Source of the DNA: Planctomycetota bacterium | GTDB taxonomy: Bacteria; Planctomycetota; Planctomycetia; Pirellulales; Pirellulaceae | Assembly (NCBI GenBank): GCA_963204915.1 | Contig: CAUJHS010000117.1 | Coordinates: 372,001 to 436,000, forward strand | DNA: 64,000 nucleotides | Direction: 5' to 3' | Shown: positions 51,933 to 60,943 of the stretch, piece after piece | Position numbering within the stretch: the first letter of the stretch is position 1 | How the letters are laid out: the number at the start of each line of letters is the position of its first letter | The notes under the pieces: model-generated | What the model saw: only the letters and a program-made list of their open reading frames with translations | What the model was told of the DNA's origin: nothing | The model's database searches: none | Program-made: the position numbers and the translations under genes

Positions 51933-52967
51933 CTACGCGCGGCTTGAGGTATTTAACGTAGCGGGTGATTCTTGGTGCTGCGCCGGCGCCGGCGCAAGGA
52001 CGTATAGAATACCCGACATCGCCAACTCGGCCAAAAGCCAGATCAATCGTAACAGCACAGCCGAAACAATCGCCCCGACGTCGCCAAACACGGGCGCCAA
52101 TAGCGGTATGACGACCAGTTCGCGAACACCCAAGCCGCCGGGAATGAGCGACAGAAACCCCGCCACCATGGCCAAGGCCACACTCGCGGCAATCAGCGGG
52201 ATATGTTCCAGCTGAGGCGTTGTGCGCACCAACTCCTCGGGCAAACTTTGCAGCACCGCCCACAGGCTTAGACCCATCAGGCACCAGCCGATGCTCATGG
52301 AGACCCACCCCCGGAGCATCAACCGCCAATCGATCCCTTGGAGCGAATGCTCGATTTGAGGGTTCAAACGCTGGACCTGGAGCAGTTTCACCAGACGGCG
52401 AAAAATGGGCGGCAACGTGGGAACGCCTGCGCCCAGCATCATCAACACTCCGAGGAATAACAGTCCGCTGTATTGTCGGTACAACGTGGCCAAAAGCGCC
52501 GAAGCGAAACAGGCGCCAACCGCCATAAGCGTGAGCGTTTCGACAAACACGCAAATCGCCGCGGTCGTGGCGTCTACGCCGCGTCCCCGCACCAGCGAGG
52601 TGCGCAACACGACCACCATCGCCTTGCCGGGCACGTACTTTCCTAAATGGCCAATGAAGTACGCTCGAGCCGTTGGCCAAAACTCGGGATGTTGCCCCAT
52701 GGCCCGAAGCGCCTGACGCCAAAACCAATACGCAGGCCACTGCCCCGCAACATACAGCACGCCGGCCGCCGCCAGCCATGCCGCATCAAGGCGAATCAGG
52801 TCGCGCGCCGTGATTTGCTCTTCGCGCAAACTATGAAACGCCTTTTGAATGGTGTACCACACGCCCCAGATCACCAGGGCGATGACGGTCAAACGAATTG
52901 CGAACTTGACGCGACGCAGCCAAGGAATCTTCTTTGCGAGCGGGCCGGGGGCAGCAGAGGCGGGCAA
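51933..52967 (-). CDS. UPF0104/LPG-synthase-TM-like membrane protein
   Basis: 344 aa with about eight transmembrane helices. Family landmarks: WPAYWFWRQALRAMG, then YFIGHLGKYVPGKAMVVVLR near residue 108, a variant of the GxxGKYxPG motif of the lysylphosphatidylglycerol synthase membrane domain, and FLSLIPGGLGVRELVVIPLL near 270. It lacks the soluble aminoacyl transferase domain. The start is a TTG at 52967, since no in-frame ATG gives a complete first helix. Directly upstream of a GT2 gene, it is probably a lipid flippase or synthase-like partner. Confidence 0.85.
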   Translation of the reverse strand: MPASAAPGPLAKKIPWLRRVKFAIRLTVIALVIWGVWYTIQKAFHSLREEQITARDLIRLDAAWLAAAGVLYVAGQWPAYWFWRQALRAMGQHPEFWPTARAYFIGHLGKYVPGKAMVVVLRTSLVRGRGVDATTAAICVFVETLTLMAVGACFASALLATLYRQYSGLLFLGVLMMLGAGVPTLPPIFRRLVKLLQVQRLNPQIEHSLQGIDWRLMLRGWVSMSIGWCLMGLSLWAVLQSLPEELVRTTPQLEHIPLIAASVALAMVAGFLSLIPGGLGVRELVVIPLLAPVFGDVGAIVSAVLLRLIWLLAELAMSGILYVLAPAPAQHQESPATLNTSSRA

Positions 52968-53296
52968 GGCAGCGCTTTCACTAAGAGAGGCGGTTTCGTC
53001 GCTTCACACAATCGAAAACAATCACTGAGCAAACCACGTGGGCATTGTCCAACTCGCCCAAGGACGACACAAGCCCGATGCGGCCGAGGCAAGGCGACAC
53101 CGCGCGGCTGACCCCCCAACGATGGCGGGAAGACCGGTTATGCATCCACGGTGGTTGATGCCGGTTCCGTCGAATCTTCGTTCAATCGGAGTTATCCGTT
53201 GTGCCGATGTTTAGATAGATCAATTCCACATTCCGCCGTGGTCTTCGCGCCTGCGGCGACCTTGCTCGACCCATCGCCAGCTCAGGGGGAGGTTTG
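52968..53296. other. Divergent intergenic region
   Basis: It separates the minus-strand flippase-like gene and the plus-strand small secreted gene. It holds their promoters; no gene, repeat or strong hairpin was seen. Confidence 0.35.
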
Positions 53297-53626
53297 ATGA
53301 TTCGTCGCACCGCCGCGGCGCTACTGTGCGCCTTCGTTGTCATTCCAAGTTTCTCCCCAAACCAGGCCGACGCGGAAGAGCGCGCCTATGGCCGAGTTTG
53401 GGGCGCTTCCCAAAGCATGCGAGACTGGGAACGATTTTACCATTATCCGTACGTATATTATCCCCAAAACTTTTGGGGCAATGAATACTATCGCAGTAGC
53501 GATTCTTTGTACTACCGATATCCTCCAGAAATGAGAATTCCCGTGTACAATCGCCAATGGCACAGCCATTATCCGGAAGGGCGTCGTTGGCACACGGGCC
53601 ATCAGTTCAACTTGGACGTCTTTTAA
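53297..53626 (+). CDS. Small secreted Tyr/Arg-rich protein
   Basis: 109 aa from ATG 53297, with GGGGGAGG (53285-53292) upstream. A signal peptide (RTAAALLCAFVVIPSFSPNQ) ends ADA. The mature part is rich in Tyr, Trp and Arg (MRDWERFYHYPYVYYPQNFW; NEYYRSSDSLYYRYPPEMRI) and ends HTGHQFNLDVF. This pattern recurs in many planctomycete secreted proteins of unknown function, sometimes labelled calmodulin-binding. It is followed by tandem hairpins and a T run. Confidence 0.8.
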   Translation: MIRRTAAALLCAFVVIPSFSPNQADAEERAYGRVWGASQSMRDWERFYHYPYVYYPQNFWGNEYYRSSDSLYYRYPPEMRIPVYNRQWHSHYPEGRRWHTGHQFNLDVF

Positions 53627-53745
53627 GGCTGGCGGTTTAGGCAAGCAAAGCAAGCAAGGCAAACAAATTTTCACTTGCCATTGCGTTATACTGTACCGCA
53701 ACGTATAAATTGAAACGGTGATCGAGGTTTACCTCGATCTACTGG

Positions 53746-53784
53746 CCCTCCGTAGGTTCCTGCCCCACCTGCGGAGGGTTTTTT
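53746..53784 (+). terminator. Rho-independent terminator after the small secreted gene
   Basis: The stem CCCTCCG (53746-53752) pairs with CGGAGGG (53772-53778), with an inner AGGT/ACCT pairing, followed by TTTTTTATT. A second perfect hairpin (ATCGAGGT/ACCTCGAT, 53721-53738) lies just before it. Confidence 0.75.
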
Positions 53785-53915
53785 ATTGCGCTTTGGGTTC
53801 TTTTCGCGCTCGGGTTTCTCTTTGCACCGTAAGCCGGCTCGGTTATATTACCTCCCTTACCTCAGCGAATCCGCCTTCGCTGTTTCTGCACCCACTTACT
53901 TCAGGGAGGGAGTTC

Positions 53916-54194
53916 ATGGCCAGGACCCGCATCCGCCTGAGCATGGCTGAAATGGAGCACCAAAACCGGCTGGAAAAGCTCGACATGAGCACCGCCGAAA
54001 TTGGGCTGACCGTGCGAACCACCAACTGTCTTGAGGAGCGCGGCATCTTCACCGTGCGCGACTTGCTCAACTGCACGAAAGAGGATCTGCTTTCGATCTC
54101 GAACTTTGGTGAGAAAACCTTAGAAGAGGTTTATCAAGCGTTGGAAGGCATTGGCTTTTGCCGTCCTGATAAGCAGTCGCGTCCTCCTCGCTAA
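53916..54194 (+). CDS. Free-standing RNA polymerase alpha C-terminal domain protein
   Basis: 92 aa from ATG 53916, with GGGAGG six bases upstream. After a short basic/acidic leader (MARTRIRLSMAEMEHQ), residues 32-83 are a complete alpha-CTD: GLTVRTTNCLEERGIFTVRD then LLSISNFGEKTLEEVYQALE. Positions that in E. coli RpoA contact UP-element DNA are kept: Arg265 and Asn268 (VRTTNCL versus VRSANCL), the Gly296 equivalent and Lys298 (NFGEKT versus NLGKKS). The N-terminal polymerase-assembly domain is absent. It could compete with or supplement RpoA at promoters, or be a stand-alone DNA-binding protein. It has its own terminator. Confidence 0.88.
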   Translation: MARTRIRLSMAEMEHQNRLEKLDMSTAEIGLTVRTTNCLEERGIFTVRDLLNCTKEDLLSISNFGEKTLEEVYQALEGIGFCRPDKQSRPPR

Positions 54195-54276
54195 GTTTTT
54201 TTCGAGGGCCAGGGTTCAGCGATCGCAGGAGTCGGCGTTGATTCGGCGCCGATTCCTCACCTCACGCAATGCCGCC

Positions 54277-54305
54277 ATCGCCCGCCCTCGGGCGATTATT
54301 TCTTT
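54277..54305 (+). terminator. Rho-independent terminator of the alpha-CTD gene
   Basis: A perfect 8-bp stem ATCGCCCG (54277-54284) with CGGGCGAT (54289-54296), a 4-nt loop, then TATTTCTTT. It overlaps the stop codon of the convergent alcohol dehydrogenase gene. Confidence 0.65.
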
Positions 54306-55261
54306 CCTGCAGGGAAGTCGACAAACACCTTGAGCGCGCCGTCGCGGCGCTGCCGGAACGTGTCGAAGGCCATTTGAATTTCGGCCAGCGGAAAGCGATG
54401 CGTAATCACGGGGGCTACATTCAAGCGGCCTTCGGCAATCCAGCGCATGGCCAGCGGAAAGTCGCGCGTGAAGTCGGGTTCGACGCTGGTATACACCGTC
54501 AAGTTCTTGCGGAACAAGTCGTACCAGCGAACTTCATCCACTTGTTTTCGCGGCACGCCAAAGAACAAGATCGAGCCAAACTTGCGGCACAGGTCGCTAC
54601 ATAGGTTCAGGGCTTGTTCGCGGTGTCCCACTGCTTCGATGACCACGTCGGCCAGATGACCGTTCAAAATGCGGCGAGTCGCCTCGGCGGGGTCCTCCTG
54701 CGACGCGTTCACCACGGCCGTGGCGCCCATGGTCGGGCTCACTTTGAGGCGTGATTCGAGCAGGTCAATGGCGATGATTTCACGCGCTCCCAGGTTTCGC
54801 ACCGCCGCCGTGAAAAGTTGCCCAATGGGGCCCTGTCCTACGATCGCCACGTTCTGGTCGATCAAGTTGGGAAGCTTTCGCAGCGCGTAAATCACGGTGC
54901 CCAGCGGTTGTGCGATCAAGGCGTGGTCTTCCGGAATGCGCGGGTCCAGCGGAATGGCCCGCTGCTCGGTCACGGCGAATCGCTCGAACAGCCCACGTTG
55001 GTTGATCGGCACGCAGAGCACACGATCGCCGCGGCGGAAGCGTTCGCCGGTCGTGTCGACCACCGTACCGATCATTTCATGCAGCGAATGTCCTGTCTCG
55101 ATCAGAAACTCGGGATACGTTCCTTCGAAAAATAGCAGGTCCGAGCCGCACAAGCACGCCAGCTCCACTTGAAACAAAATTTCGCCGGGCCGGTCGAGCG
55201 TCATCTCGGGCACGTCGATCAATCGAATCTTCTCAGGAGCGTAAATTTCACCGGCAAGCAT
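54296..55261 (-). CDS. Zinc-type medium-chain alcohol/sorbitol dehydrogenase
   Basis: 321 aa from ATG 55261. NAD(P)-dependent oxidoreductase of the MDR family. The catalytic-zinc region is CLCGSDLLFFEG near residue 38 and GHSLHEMIGTVVD near 60, a slightly altered GHExxG motif. The Rossmann motif is NVAIVGQGPIGQLFTAAVRN near 148, with ADVVIEAVGH later. The structural-zinc cysteine quartet of many ADHs is missing, as in some sorbitol/threonine dehydrogenase-like members. The frame is open to 55591 upstream, but that sequence is not coding-like. Substrate unknown. Confidence 0.88.
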   Translation of the reverse strand: MLAGEIYAPEKIRLIDVPEMTLDRPGEILFQVELACLCGSDLLFFEGTYPEFLIETGHSLHEMIGTVVDTTGERFRRGDRVLCVPINQRGLFERFAVTEQRAIPLDPRIPEDHALIAQPLGTVIYALRKLPNLIDQNVAIVGQGPIGQLFTAAVRNLGAREIIAIDLLESRLKVSPTMGATAVVNASQEDPAEATRRILNGHLADVVIEAVGHREQALNLCSDLCRKFGSILFFGVPRKQVDEVRWYDLFRKNLTVYTSVEPDFTRDFPLAMRWIAEGRLNVAPVITHRFPLAEIQMAFDTFRQRRDGALKVFVDFPAGKK

Positions 55262-55649
55262 AGGAGGCGTGGGGCAAAAGGCTGGAGACGATGGGGTAGC
55301 AGGCAAGCGCGACAACGATTCCCTAGTGCGTATTTCATCGAGGCGTGATGACTTCTTCCGTGTGGTCCACTTGCTCCGCGAGTGGTTTAAGGCACGCGCG
55401 GAGCGATGGCGCCACATTGGGGGCGTCACACCTGCGTGAAACGCGCTTTCGTGCTTGGTCAAGATTAAGAATCGAGGTCCCGACATCAGCCGCCACGCAC
55501 TGGCGTGCGGTTCTCGCTGAGTCGCGCGATCCTCACAACGAAATCTTGACGAAGCCCTCGGACGCATGTGAACACGCGGCCGCGAAGCCAATAACCTAAC
55601 CCCAAAAACTCGCGTCCGAAAGCCGACGAACGACGACTGGCGCCCCGCG
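55262..55649. other. Intergenic region with a solo REP-like palindrome
   Basis: It lies between the alcohol dehydrogenase start and the end of the hydrogenase operon, both minus strand. Apart from the palindrome at 55367-55385 it shows no gene or terminator. The dehydrogenase promoter should be here. Confidence 0.4.
55367..55385. repeat. Solo REP-like palindrome related to the RAYT ends
   Basis: CCACTTGC (55367-55374) TCC GCGAGTGG (55378-55385), with one mismatched pair. Its core ACTTGCTCCGCGAGT differs by a single base from ACTCGCTCCGCGAGT in the RAYT element ends at 16.6 and 17.3 kb. No transposase gene is nearby, so it is a candidate non-autonomous copy. Confidence 0.5.
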
Positions 55650-56948
55650 TTACTTCCGGTCGAGCTGCAGCTTGAGAAAATGGGTTGAACAACTAATGCA
55701 GGGGTCGTAGTTGCGAATCAGGTGCTCGCAACGGCGGGTGGCTTCCGCATCGTCATAGGCGAGCACGCGCGGCACGTATTGCCGCAAGTCTTCTTCGATT
55801 TGCCCCTGATTTTGTGAAGTAGGCGGAACGATCTTGGCCTCGGCCACCAAACCGTCCTCGCCAAGTCGGTAACGGTGGTAGATCAATCCGCGCGGAGCCT
55901 CCGTGGCGTGACAGCCCTCGCCGGAATGCGGTTCATACGGCGCTCGGCTGGGAGTCGCCTCGGTCGAATAAGCGCGAACCAGCCGTAAGGCTTCCTCGAA
56001 GGCGACGATCAACTCGACGGCTCGCGCCGCGATGCTTTGAAAATTATTGCGCGAAGGCCAGGAAACGCCGCAGGTTTCCGCCTCGCGCCGGGCGCGCGGC
56101 GGCAATTGCTCAAAACACAGGTTCACACGCGCCAGCGGTCCAACGAGGTACGGCGTCTCTTGAGGAACCATGACACTATGCAGCGCCGTGCTTTGCGGCA
56201 TGTGCCGTTCTTGAAAATGCGTTTCGTACTCCTCTGCAGAGATATCCAGGCCGCCCGAAGCCACCACGCGGCCTTCGTTCATGGGGTACTCGTCCGGATG
56301 TTTCAGCGCCACGCACGCATAATCCACTTCCAGGTCCGGGAAGTCGAACCCCGCCACCCACTGCAAGGTTTCGACCGAGGCTTCCAGCCCCCATTCGAGA
56401 TCAGGAATAAGACGTTGCAAATCGGCCGGGCGCGGCGCGCGATAGAAACCTCCTACGGTCACATTGATCGGGTGAATCGCGCGGCCTCCCAGAACTTCCA
56501 GCAGTGCGTTGCCGATCTTTTTGATTCGCAGGCCGCGCTCCACTGCAGCGCGATGGTCAGCCGCCATGCTGATGCCGCTCTCATAGCCGAGAAAGTCGGG
56601 CGCATGCAGCAGGTAGATATGCAACGCGTGGCTCTCGATCCATTCGCCGCAGTACAACAACCGCCGCAAGGCGCGAATCTCGGGCGTTACGGTTACGCCC
56701 AGCGCCTTTTCCAGCGCATGGCATGCGCTCATTTGGTACGCCACAGGACAAATGCCGCAAATACGCGCGGTAATGTCTGGAACTTCGCGAATTTCCCGGC
56801 CGCGCAGGAAACTTTCAAAGAAGCGCGGAGGCTCGTAAATATTAAGTTCGACCTGCTCGACGCGGTCTCCTTCCAGCCGGACGTAGAGCGCCCCCTCGCC
56901 TTCCACACGGGTAAGAGCCTTGACCTCAAAAGTGCGTTTCTCGGTCAT
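55650..56948 (-). CDS. hydA: [NiFe] hydrogenase large subunit, group 3b-like (NAD(P)-linked)
   Basis: Holds the Ni-Fe active site that splits or forms H2. 432 aa. The N-terminal L1 motif is [20 protein letters not shown] (near residue 59), containing CGIC. The C-terminal L2 motif is [20 protein letters not shown] (residues 413-432), with the second CxxC pair and a short tail for removal by a maturation protease after the His. [12 protein letters not shown] near 13 is also typical. Length and motif spacing match cytoplasmic sulfhydrogenase/NADP-type group 3b enzymes rather than membrane uptake types. The last gene of the hydrogenase operon. Confidence 0.93.
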   Translation of the reverse strand: MTEKRTFEVKALTRVEGEGALYVRLEGDRVEQVELNIYEPPRFFESFLRGREIREVPDITARICGICPVAYQMSACHALEKALGVTVTPEIRALRRLLYCGEWIESHALHIYLLHAPDFLGYESGISMAADHRAAVERGLRIKKIGNALLEVLGGRAIHPINVTVGGFYRAPRPADLQRLIPDLEWGLEASVETLQWVAGFDFPDLEVDYACVALKHPDEYPMNEGRVVASGGLDISAEEYETHFQERHMPQSTALHSVMVPQETPYLVGPLARVNLCFEQLPPRARREAETCGVSWPSRNNFQSIAARAVELIVAFEEALRLVRAYSTEATPSRAPYEPHSGEGCHATEAPRGLIYHRYRLGEDGLVAEAKIVPPTSQNQGQIEEDLRQYVPRVLAYDDAEATRRCEHLIRNYDPCISCSTHFLKLQLDRK

Positions 56949-56989
56949 GCCGGGTCTTTCTCATGCCAGATCTTGCTTCGTCTGATCTT

Positions 56990-57799
56990 TCACGACGGGG
57001 CGTCGGGCGTATTACCAAGCGCGGCCGCGGTCTCTAGGTCATCGCTGGCTTCACGAAACTCCGGCGCGTAGCCATTGAAATTCCGAGTTAACCGAACCAA
57101 CTGCACGGCGTCGGCCCCGCGATTGGCGTAGTGACCAAGCAAACTGGCCAGGTTGGGTTGTTCCTTCGGACCAAAGCAACCAAAACATTCACGATGATAC
57201 GCCGGACAAATCACACCGCAACCGGCTTGTGTGACGGGGCCCAAGCACGCCACGCCTTGCGCCACGGCGACACAAACCACGTGTTTACGCTTACAGTCGA
57301 TGCACACACTGTAACGCGGTACGCGCGGTTTGCGGCCTTGCAACAACGCCGCCACCAGTTCGACCAATTGATGTTTATTGATCGGACAACCGCGCAGCTC
57401 AAAGTCGACAATCACATGATCCGCCACGGGCGTACTGGTGGCAAGTGTTTTGATGTATTCGGGATGCGCGTACACCTGCGAAATAAACTCGTTCACGTCG
57501 GCCCAATTGCGCAGCGACTGAATCCCGCCTGACGTGGCGCAGGCGCCAATCGTGACCAGGAACTGGCATTGGTCGCGAATCCGCCGAATGCGTTCCGCGT
57601 CGTGCGCCGTGGTAATCGAGCCTTCGACCAGGCCCACGTCGTACGGCCCCTCCAAGGTTCGCGTGCGAGCTTCAAGAAAATACGCAATCTCGACGGCGTC
57701 GGCCACCGCCAGCAATTCGTCCTCGGCGTCGAGGAGCGAAAGTTGGCATCCGTCGCATGAGGCGAACTTGAATACGGCAAGTTTCGGTTTGGCAGCCAT
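56990..57799 (-). CDS. hydD: [NiFe] hydrogenase small subunit, group 3b-like
   Basis: Carries electrons from the Ni-Fe site through Fe-S clusters. 269 aa from ATG 57799, preceded by GAGGAAG; no Tat signal, so cytoplasmic. The proximal-cluster pair is [17 protein letters not shown] near residue 13, with [17 protein letters not shown] near 84 and [20 protein letters not shown] near 131. The further cluster ligands are in [20 protein letters not shown] near 157, then [20 protein letters not shown] near 183. A full set for three clusters is visible. It lies between the gamma and large subunit genes. Confidence 0.93.
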   Translation of the reverse strand: MAAKPKLAVFKFASCDGCQLSLLDAEDELLAVADAVEIAYFLEARTRTLEGPYDVGLVEGSITTAHDAERIRRIRDQCQFLVTIGACATSGGIQSLRNWADVNEFISQVYAHPEYIKTLATSTPVADHVIVDFELRGCPINKHQLVELVAALLQGRKPRVPRYSVCIDCKRKHVVCVAVAQGVACLGPVTQAGCGVICPAYHRECFGCFGPKEQPNLASLLGHYANRGADAVQLVRLTRNFNGYAPEFREASDDLETAAALGNTPDAPS

Positions 57800-57824
57800 C
57801 GCGGCTTCCTCGGAACGTTCAGAA

Positions 57825-58694
57825 TTACAAGTCTTCCAGGTGCAAGTACGGCTCCATCTGCGCGTAGGTGAATACCGGGCCGTCTTTGCATACAAAGGTT
57901 GGCCCTAATTGGCAGTGCCCGCAAAATCCCATCGCGCAATTCATGTTGCGCTCCATCGAAAGGTGAATTTGCTCGCGTTTCACCTTGCGGGCGAGCGCCT
58001 CGAACACGACAAACCGGATCATGATCTCGGGTCCGCACGTCAGCACATGCGTTTGTGGGGCGTTCAACCGCAAGCGATAAAACAACACGGGCACCACGCC
58101 GATGTGTCCTGTCCACTCCGAGGCGCCCAGATCGACGGTAATCACTACTTCGATTCCTGCCGCGCGCCAGGCGTCATACTCGTCGGCGTACAACAAATCG
58201 TTGGGAGTGCGCGCTCCGTACAACAGAAATACCCGGCCGTACTGCGCCCGGTGGTTGATGATCTGATAAATCGCGGGGCGCAGGGGCGCCAATCCTACGC
58301 CACCGCAGGCGATCACCACATCGCCGCCGCGACACTTCTCCACGGGCCAGGCGCTTCCAAACGGACCTCGCACCAGAATTTGATCGCCCGCACTTTTGCG
58401 CGAGAGCGCCTGAGTCACGTTTCCCGCCACGCGCACCGTGTGCAGGAAGGATCCATATTTCTCTGGGTCGGAACTGATCGAAATGGCCGCCTCTCCCATG
58501 CCCGGCAAATAGAGCATGTTGAATTGCCCGGGGGCAAAACGGTAACTGGCGGCGCGGCGCTCTTCCTCGAAAACCAGTTCATACGTGGCGATGCCCGGCG
58601 CTTCCTGCTTGACGTTCGCAATGCGGGCCGTGCGCGGAGTCCACGGACCGGCCACATCCATCGAACGGGTCGCGGTTGGCGCTCCCATGCTCAT
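57825..58694 (-). CDS. hydG: Hydrogenase gamma subunit: FAD/NAD(P)-binding reductase
   Basis: Transfers electrons between hydrogenase Fe-S clusters and NAD(P). 289 aa of the ferredoxin-NADP reductase-like family. FAD domain: [20 protein letters not shown] near residue 52. NAD(P) domain: [20 protein letters not shown] near 121 and [18 protein letters not shown] near 218. The C-terminal [2Fe-2S] ligands are in [20 protein letters not shown] near 249. It overlaps the upstream beta-subunit gene by four bases (ATGA), showing tight coupling. Similar to the PyrK/HydG group. Confidence 0.92.
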   Translation of the reverse strand: MSMGAPTATRSMDVAGPWTPRTARIANVKQEAPGIATYELVFEEERRAASYRFAPGQFNMLYLPGMGEAAISISSDPEKYGSFLHTVRVAGNVTQALSRKSAGDQILVRGPFGSAWPVEKCRGGDVVIACGGVGLAPLRPAIYQIINHRAQYGRVFLLYGARTPNDLLYADEYDAWRAAGIEVVITVDLGASEWTGHIGVVPVLFYRLRLNAPQTHVLTCGPEIMIRFVVFEALARKVKREQIHLSMERNMNCAMGFCGHCQLGPTFVCKDGPVFTYAQMEPYLHLEDL

Positions 58695-59860
58695 GGCATT
58701 GTTCCTCGAAGGGCGGCGATTTCCTCGGTCAGATCAATTCCCACGGGGCACCAGGTAATGCATCGTCCGCAACCCACGCAACCCGACACGCCGAACTGGT
58801 CGATCCACGTAGCCAGTTTGTGCGTTAGCCATTGCCGATAGCGCGAACGCACCGACTTACGGACCGTGCCGGAGTTCATATAGGAATGTTCGGCGGTAAA
58901 GCACGACGCCCAGGACCTTTCGCGGCGAACCTGATCGCCGGTCAAGTCGGTCACTTCGTCCACGGTGCTGCAAAAACACGTCGGGCACACCATCGTACAG
59001 TTGGCGCAGGCCAGGCAGCGTTGCGCTACGCTTTCCCAGCGCGGATGCTCCAAGTTGTTGAGCAATAACTCGCGCAGGTCGGTCACGTCCAGGCTGCGTA
59101 GCGGCGGCCCCTTGTGAAGGTCCTGTCGCTCGCGCGGAGCGCGCTGATGCATGGCGCGCTCCAGCTCGCGCGGCGCACGGCGTGCGGCCTCGATCTCGGA
59201 GATCGTGCAGGGCGTCCAAGGGCAGGCCGCGACCGCTTCGCCGCCGCGTTCCGAACCGGTTTCGATCACGAAATGATCGTCTTGTTCCGTAAGCGCCAAA
59301 TCAAACCCCGAGACGACCGCCGGCCCCGTCTTCATCGAATGGCAGAAGCACGTCGCCGCCGCGCGGCGGCAATTCACCGCGGCGACGAACAAATTGCTGC
59401 GCCGCGCCTGGTACGCCGGATCGACAAACTCGACCTCGACGAACACCAGGTCCTGCACCCACAGGGCTCGCAGGTCGCACGCACGCGCGCCGAGCACCGC
59501 CAACGGCGGATCCGGCGGCGCGGGGGCGTGCAACCGCCATTGATCCTGCTCGCGCGAAAGTTGCAGCAGCGTTTCGCGCGGGGGAAACAGAAAATTCTTC
59601 AGCGAGTGCGGCCCCACGACGTAATCAAAGTAGGCCCCGTCCTCCTGCGGCTGCAGGCGGTAGAAGCCGCCGTCTTGCTGGTCGACCCAGCCGCGCGGCA
59701 ACTGTTCGACGGAGTCCACGTCGTCGTAGATGACGGCGCCTTGGGAGAGCCGCGGCCCGATGGTTCGATAGCCCATCGCGCGCAGTTGGTCGATGAGCGT
59801 TTGCAGCTCGGGCTTGGCGATGCGGACGAACGATCCTACGGGCAAATTCGTCGCACTCAT
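58691..59860 (-). CDS. hydB: Hydrogenase beta subunit: 4Fe-4S dicluster protein
   Basis: Electron-transfer subunit, 389 aa. The N-terminal 240 residues form the HydB/DUF4445-unrelated alpha/beta region with KNFLFPPRETLL, DPPLAVLGARACDLRALWVQ and RRAAATCFCHSMKTG. Two ferredoxin-type clusters follow: QRCLACANCTMVCPTCFCST near 280 and VSGCVGCGRCITWCPVGIDL near 357. This is the standard partner of the HydG-type gamma subunit in group 3b enzymes. It overlaps both flanking genes by four bases. In the cytoplasm with the rest of the complex. Confidence 0.92.
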   Translation of the reverse strand: MSATNLPVGSFVRIAKPELQTLIDQLRAMGYRTIGPRLSQGAVIYDDVDSVEQLPRGWVDQQDGGFYRLQPQEDGAYFDYVVGPHSLKNFLFPPRETLLQLSREQDQWRLHAPAPPDPPLAVLGARACDLRALWVQDLVFVEVEFVDPAYQARRSNLFVAAVNCRRAAATCFCHSMKTGPAVVSGFDLALTEQDDHFVIETGSERGGEAVAACPWTPCTISEIEAARRAPRELERAMHQRAPRERQDLHKGPPLRSLDVTDLRELLLNNLEHPRWESVAQRCLACANCTMVCPTCFCSTVDEVTDLTGDQVRRERSWASCFTAEHSYMNSGTVRKSVRSRYRQWLTHKLATWIDQFGVSGCVGCGRCITWCPVGIDLTEEIAALRGTMP

Positions 59861-60372
59861 AACATCGCTTGGGGTTGGTCCGACGGCGCCGGAGTCGTCG
59901 TCCGGGGCATCTGTTGACCATACACATCCAGCAACTGGAGCCGCGTGGCGCTTAATCGCTTAGCCAGCGCCAAACCGACCCGCCGCATGATCTCGTAACC
60001 AAATCGCGGGTTATGCTCGCAGAGCGTGAGGAGTTGCCCCGCGTTGATCTTGAGCAGTCGCGCCGGAGTCAACGTGCGGGCCGATGCGGTCAAGCGGGTT
60101 TGTTCGAACAGGGGCGACCACCCCAGCAGCTCGCCATCGCTCACAGTGAAAATGCGCCGGCATCCGACGCTCGGTGCGCATACCTCTAGCGAAATATTGC
60201 CGTGGAATACCAGGTACACATGAGACGCCGGCTCGCCCTCGCGAAAGATCAACGTGCCGGCGGGCTGCTCGACGAGTTCAGAAATCGACGCGACCTGTTC
60301 GAGATACCCTGGAAAAATACCTCGCAGAAACGGGGTTTCCCGCAGGTCTTCCAGTAACGACGTGTCATTCAT
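59857..60372 (-). CDS. Cyclic nucleotide-binding domain protein in the hydrogenase operon
   Basis: 171 aa: one cNMP-binding beta-roll (LRGIFPGYLEQVASISELVE; GTLIFREGEPASHVYLVFHG near residue 40; ISLEV; DGELLGWSPLFEQTRLTASA near 79; LTPARLLKINAGQLLTLCEH) and a following helix. There is no helix-turn-helix, so it is not a Crp/Fnr transcription factor. The phosphate-binding RxS/T of classical cAMP sites is replaced (RLTASA), so the ligand is uncertain. It overlaps the protease gene by eight bases and the beta subunit by four. Such genes often accompany group 3b hydrogenases; a regulatory or assembly role is inferred. Confidence 0.85.
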   Translation of the reverse strand: MNDTSLLEDLRETPFLRGIFPGYLEQVASISELVEQPAGTLIFREGEPASHVYLVFHGNISLEVCAPSVGCRRIFTVSDGELLGWSPLFEQTRLTASARTLTPARLLKINAGQLLTLCEHNPRFGYEIMRRVGLALAKRLSATRLQLLDVYGQQMPRTTTPAPSDQPQAML

Positions 60373-60943
60373 AGCCGGGCGCCTCTTGTGAGTTCAACTC
60401 CTGAACGATGCGCCGCTCCAACTTGACCGCGGCGTGCGCCACGGCAGGCGTTAAGTCCTCGCCCAAGCGGCAAGATTCACATTCAATGCAATACAGCACC
60501 ACCTGCGGCAATGCCCATTGCAGCGACTGGGCCAAACGCAGGGCTGCGTCCAGTTCGACCCCATGGGTTGAACGCATTTGACGCGGCGCCAACGGCGCCT
60601 CGGGCCACTCCCAACGGTAGATCGTTCCCGGCGCCGCGCCCGATTGGCAACCATCGACGATCACCAACCGCAAGGCGCCCTCGAAATAGTCCAACGTCTG
60701 AGTAGGATTCGGCAAGGCCACGACCGTCGCCGACACATCGCCGCGTTCCGCTAATCGCTGCGCGACGTGCCAACCAACTTGATCGTCGCCGTAGGGACTT
60801 CCCAAACCGAGCACGCGATCGACACGATCGAGGGTCAAGGCAACTCCCGAGAGGGCGTCGAAGGGCAGACCAGGTCGCACCAACCCGTTCGCAATTGAAG
60901 TACCAAACCGCCGTTTTGTGTTTTGGTTGAGCGACACGCCCAA
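60365..60943 (-). CDS. Hydrogenase maturation protease
   Basis: Removes the C-terminal tail of the large subunit after nickel insertion. The family core starts near VLGLGSPYGDDQVGWHVAQR, the nickel-sensing GxGNxxxxDDGxG variant, with later acidic and His positions in LRLVIVDGCQSGAAPG and MRSTHGVELDAALRLAQSLQ. The open frame to a TTG at 60943 gives 192 aa. A GTG at 60814 gives 149 aa, closer to the usual length, and is the likelier start. First gene of the operon. General hyp accessory genes are not in the window. Confidence 0.82.
   Translation of the reverse strand: MGVSLNQNTKRRFGTSIANGLVRPGLPFDALSGVALTLDRVDRVLGLGSPYGDDQVGWHVAQRLAERGDVSATVVALPNPTQTLDYFEGALRLVIVDGCQSGAAPGTIYRWEWPEAPLAPRQMRSTHGVELDAALRLAQSLQWALPQVVLYCIECESCRLGEDLTPAVAHAAVKLERRIVQELNSQEAPGYE

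Noticed and set aside
53640-53670. Short GCAAGCAA-type direct repeats before the alpha-CTD gene
   Set aside because: Only three to four imperfect units of about 8 bases with no spacers; not a CRISPR array, and no cas gene in the window.
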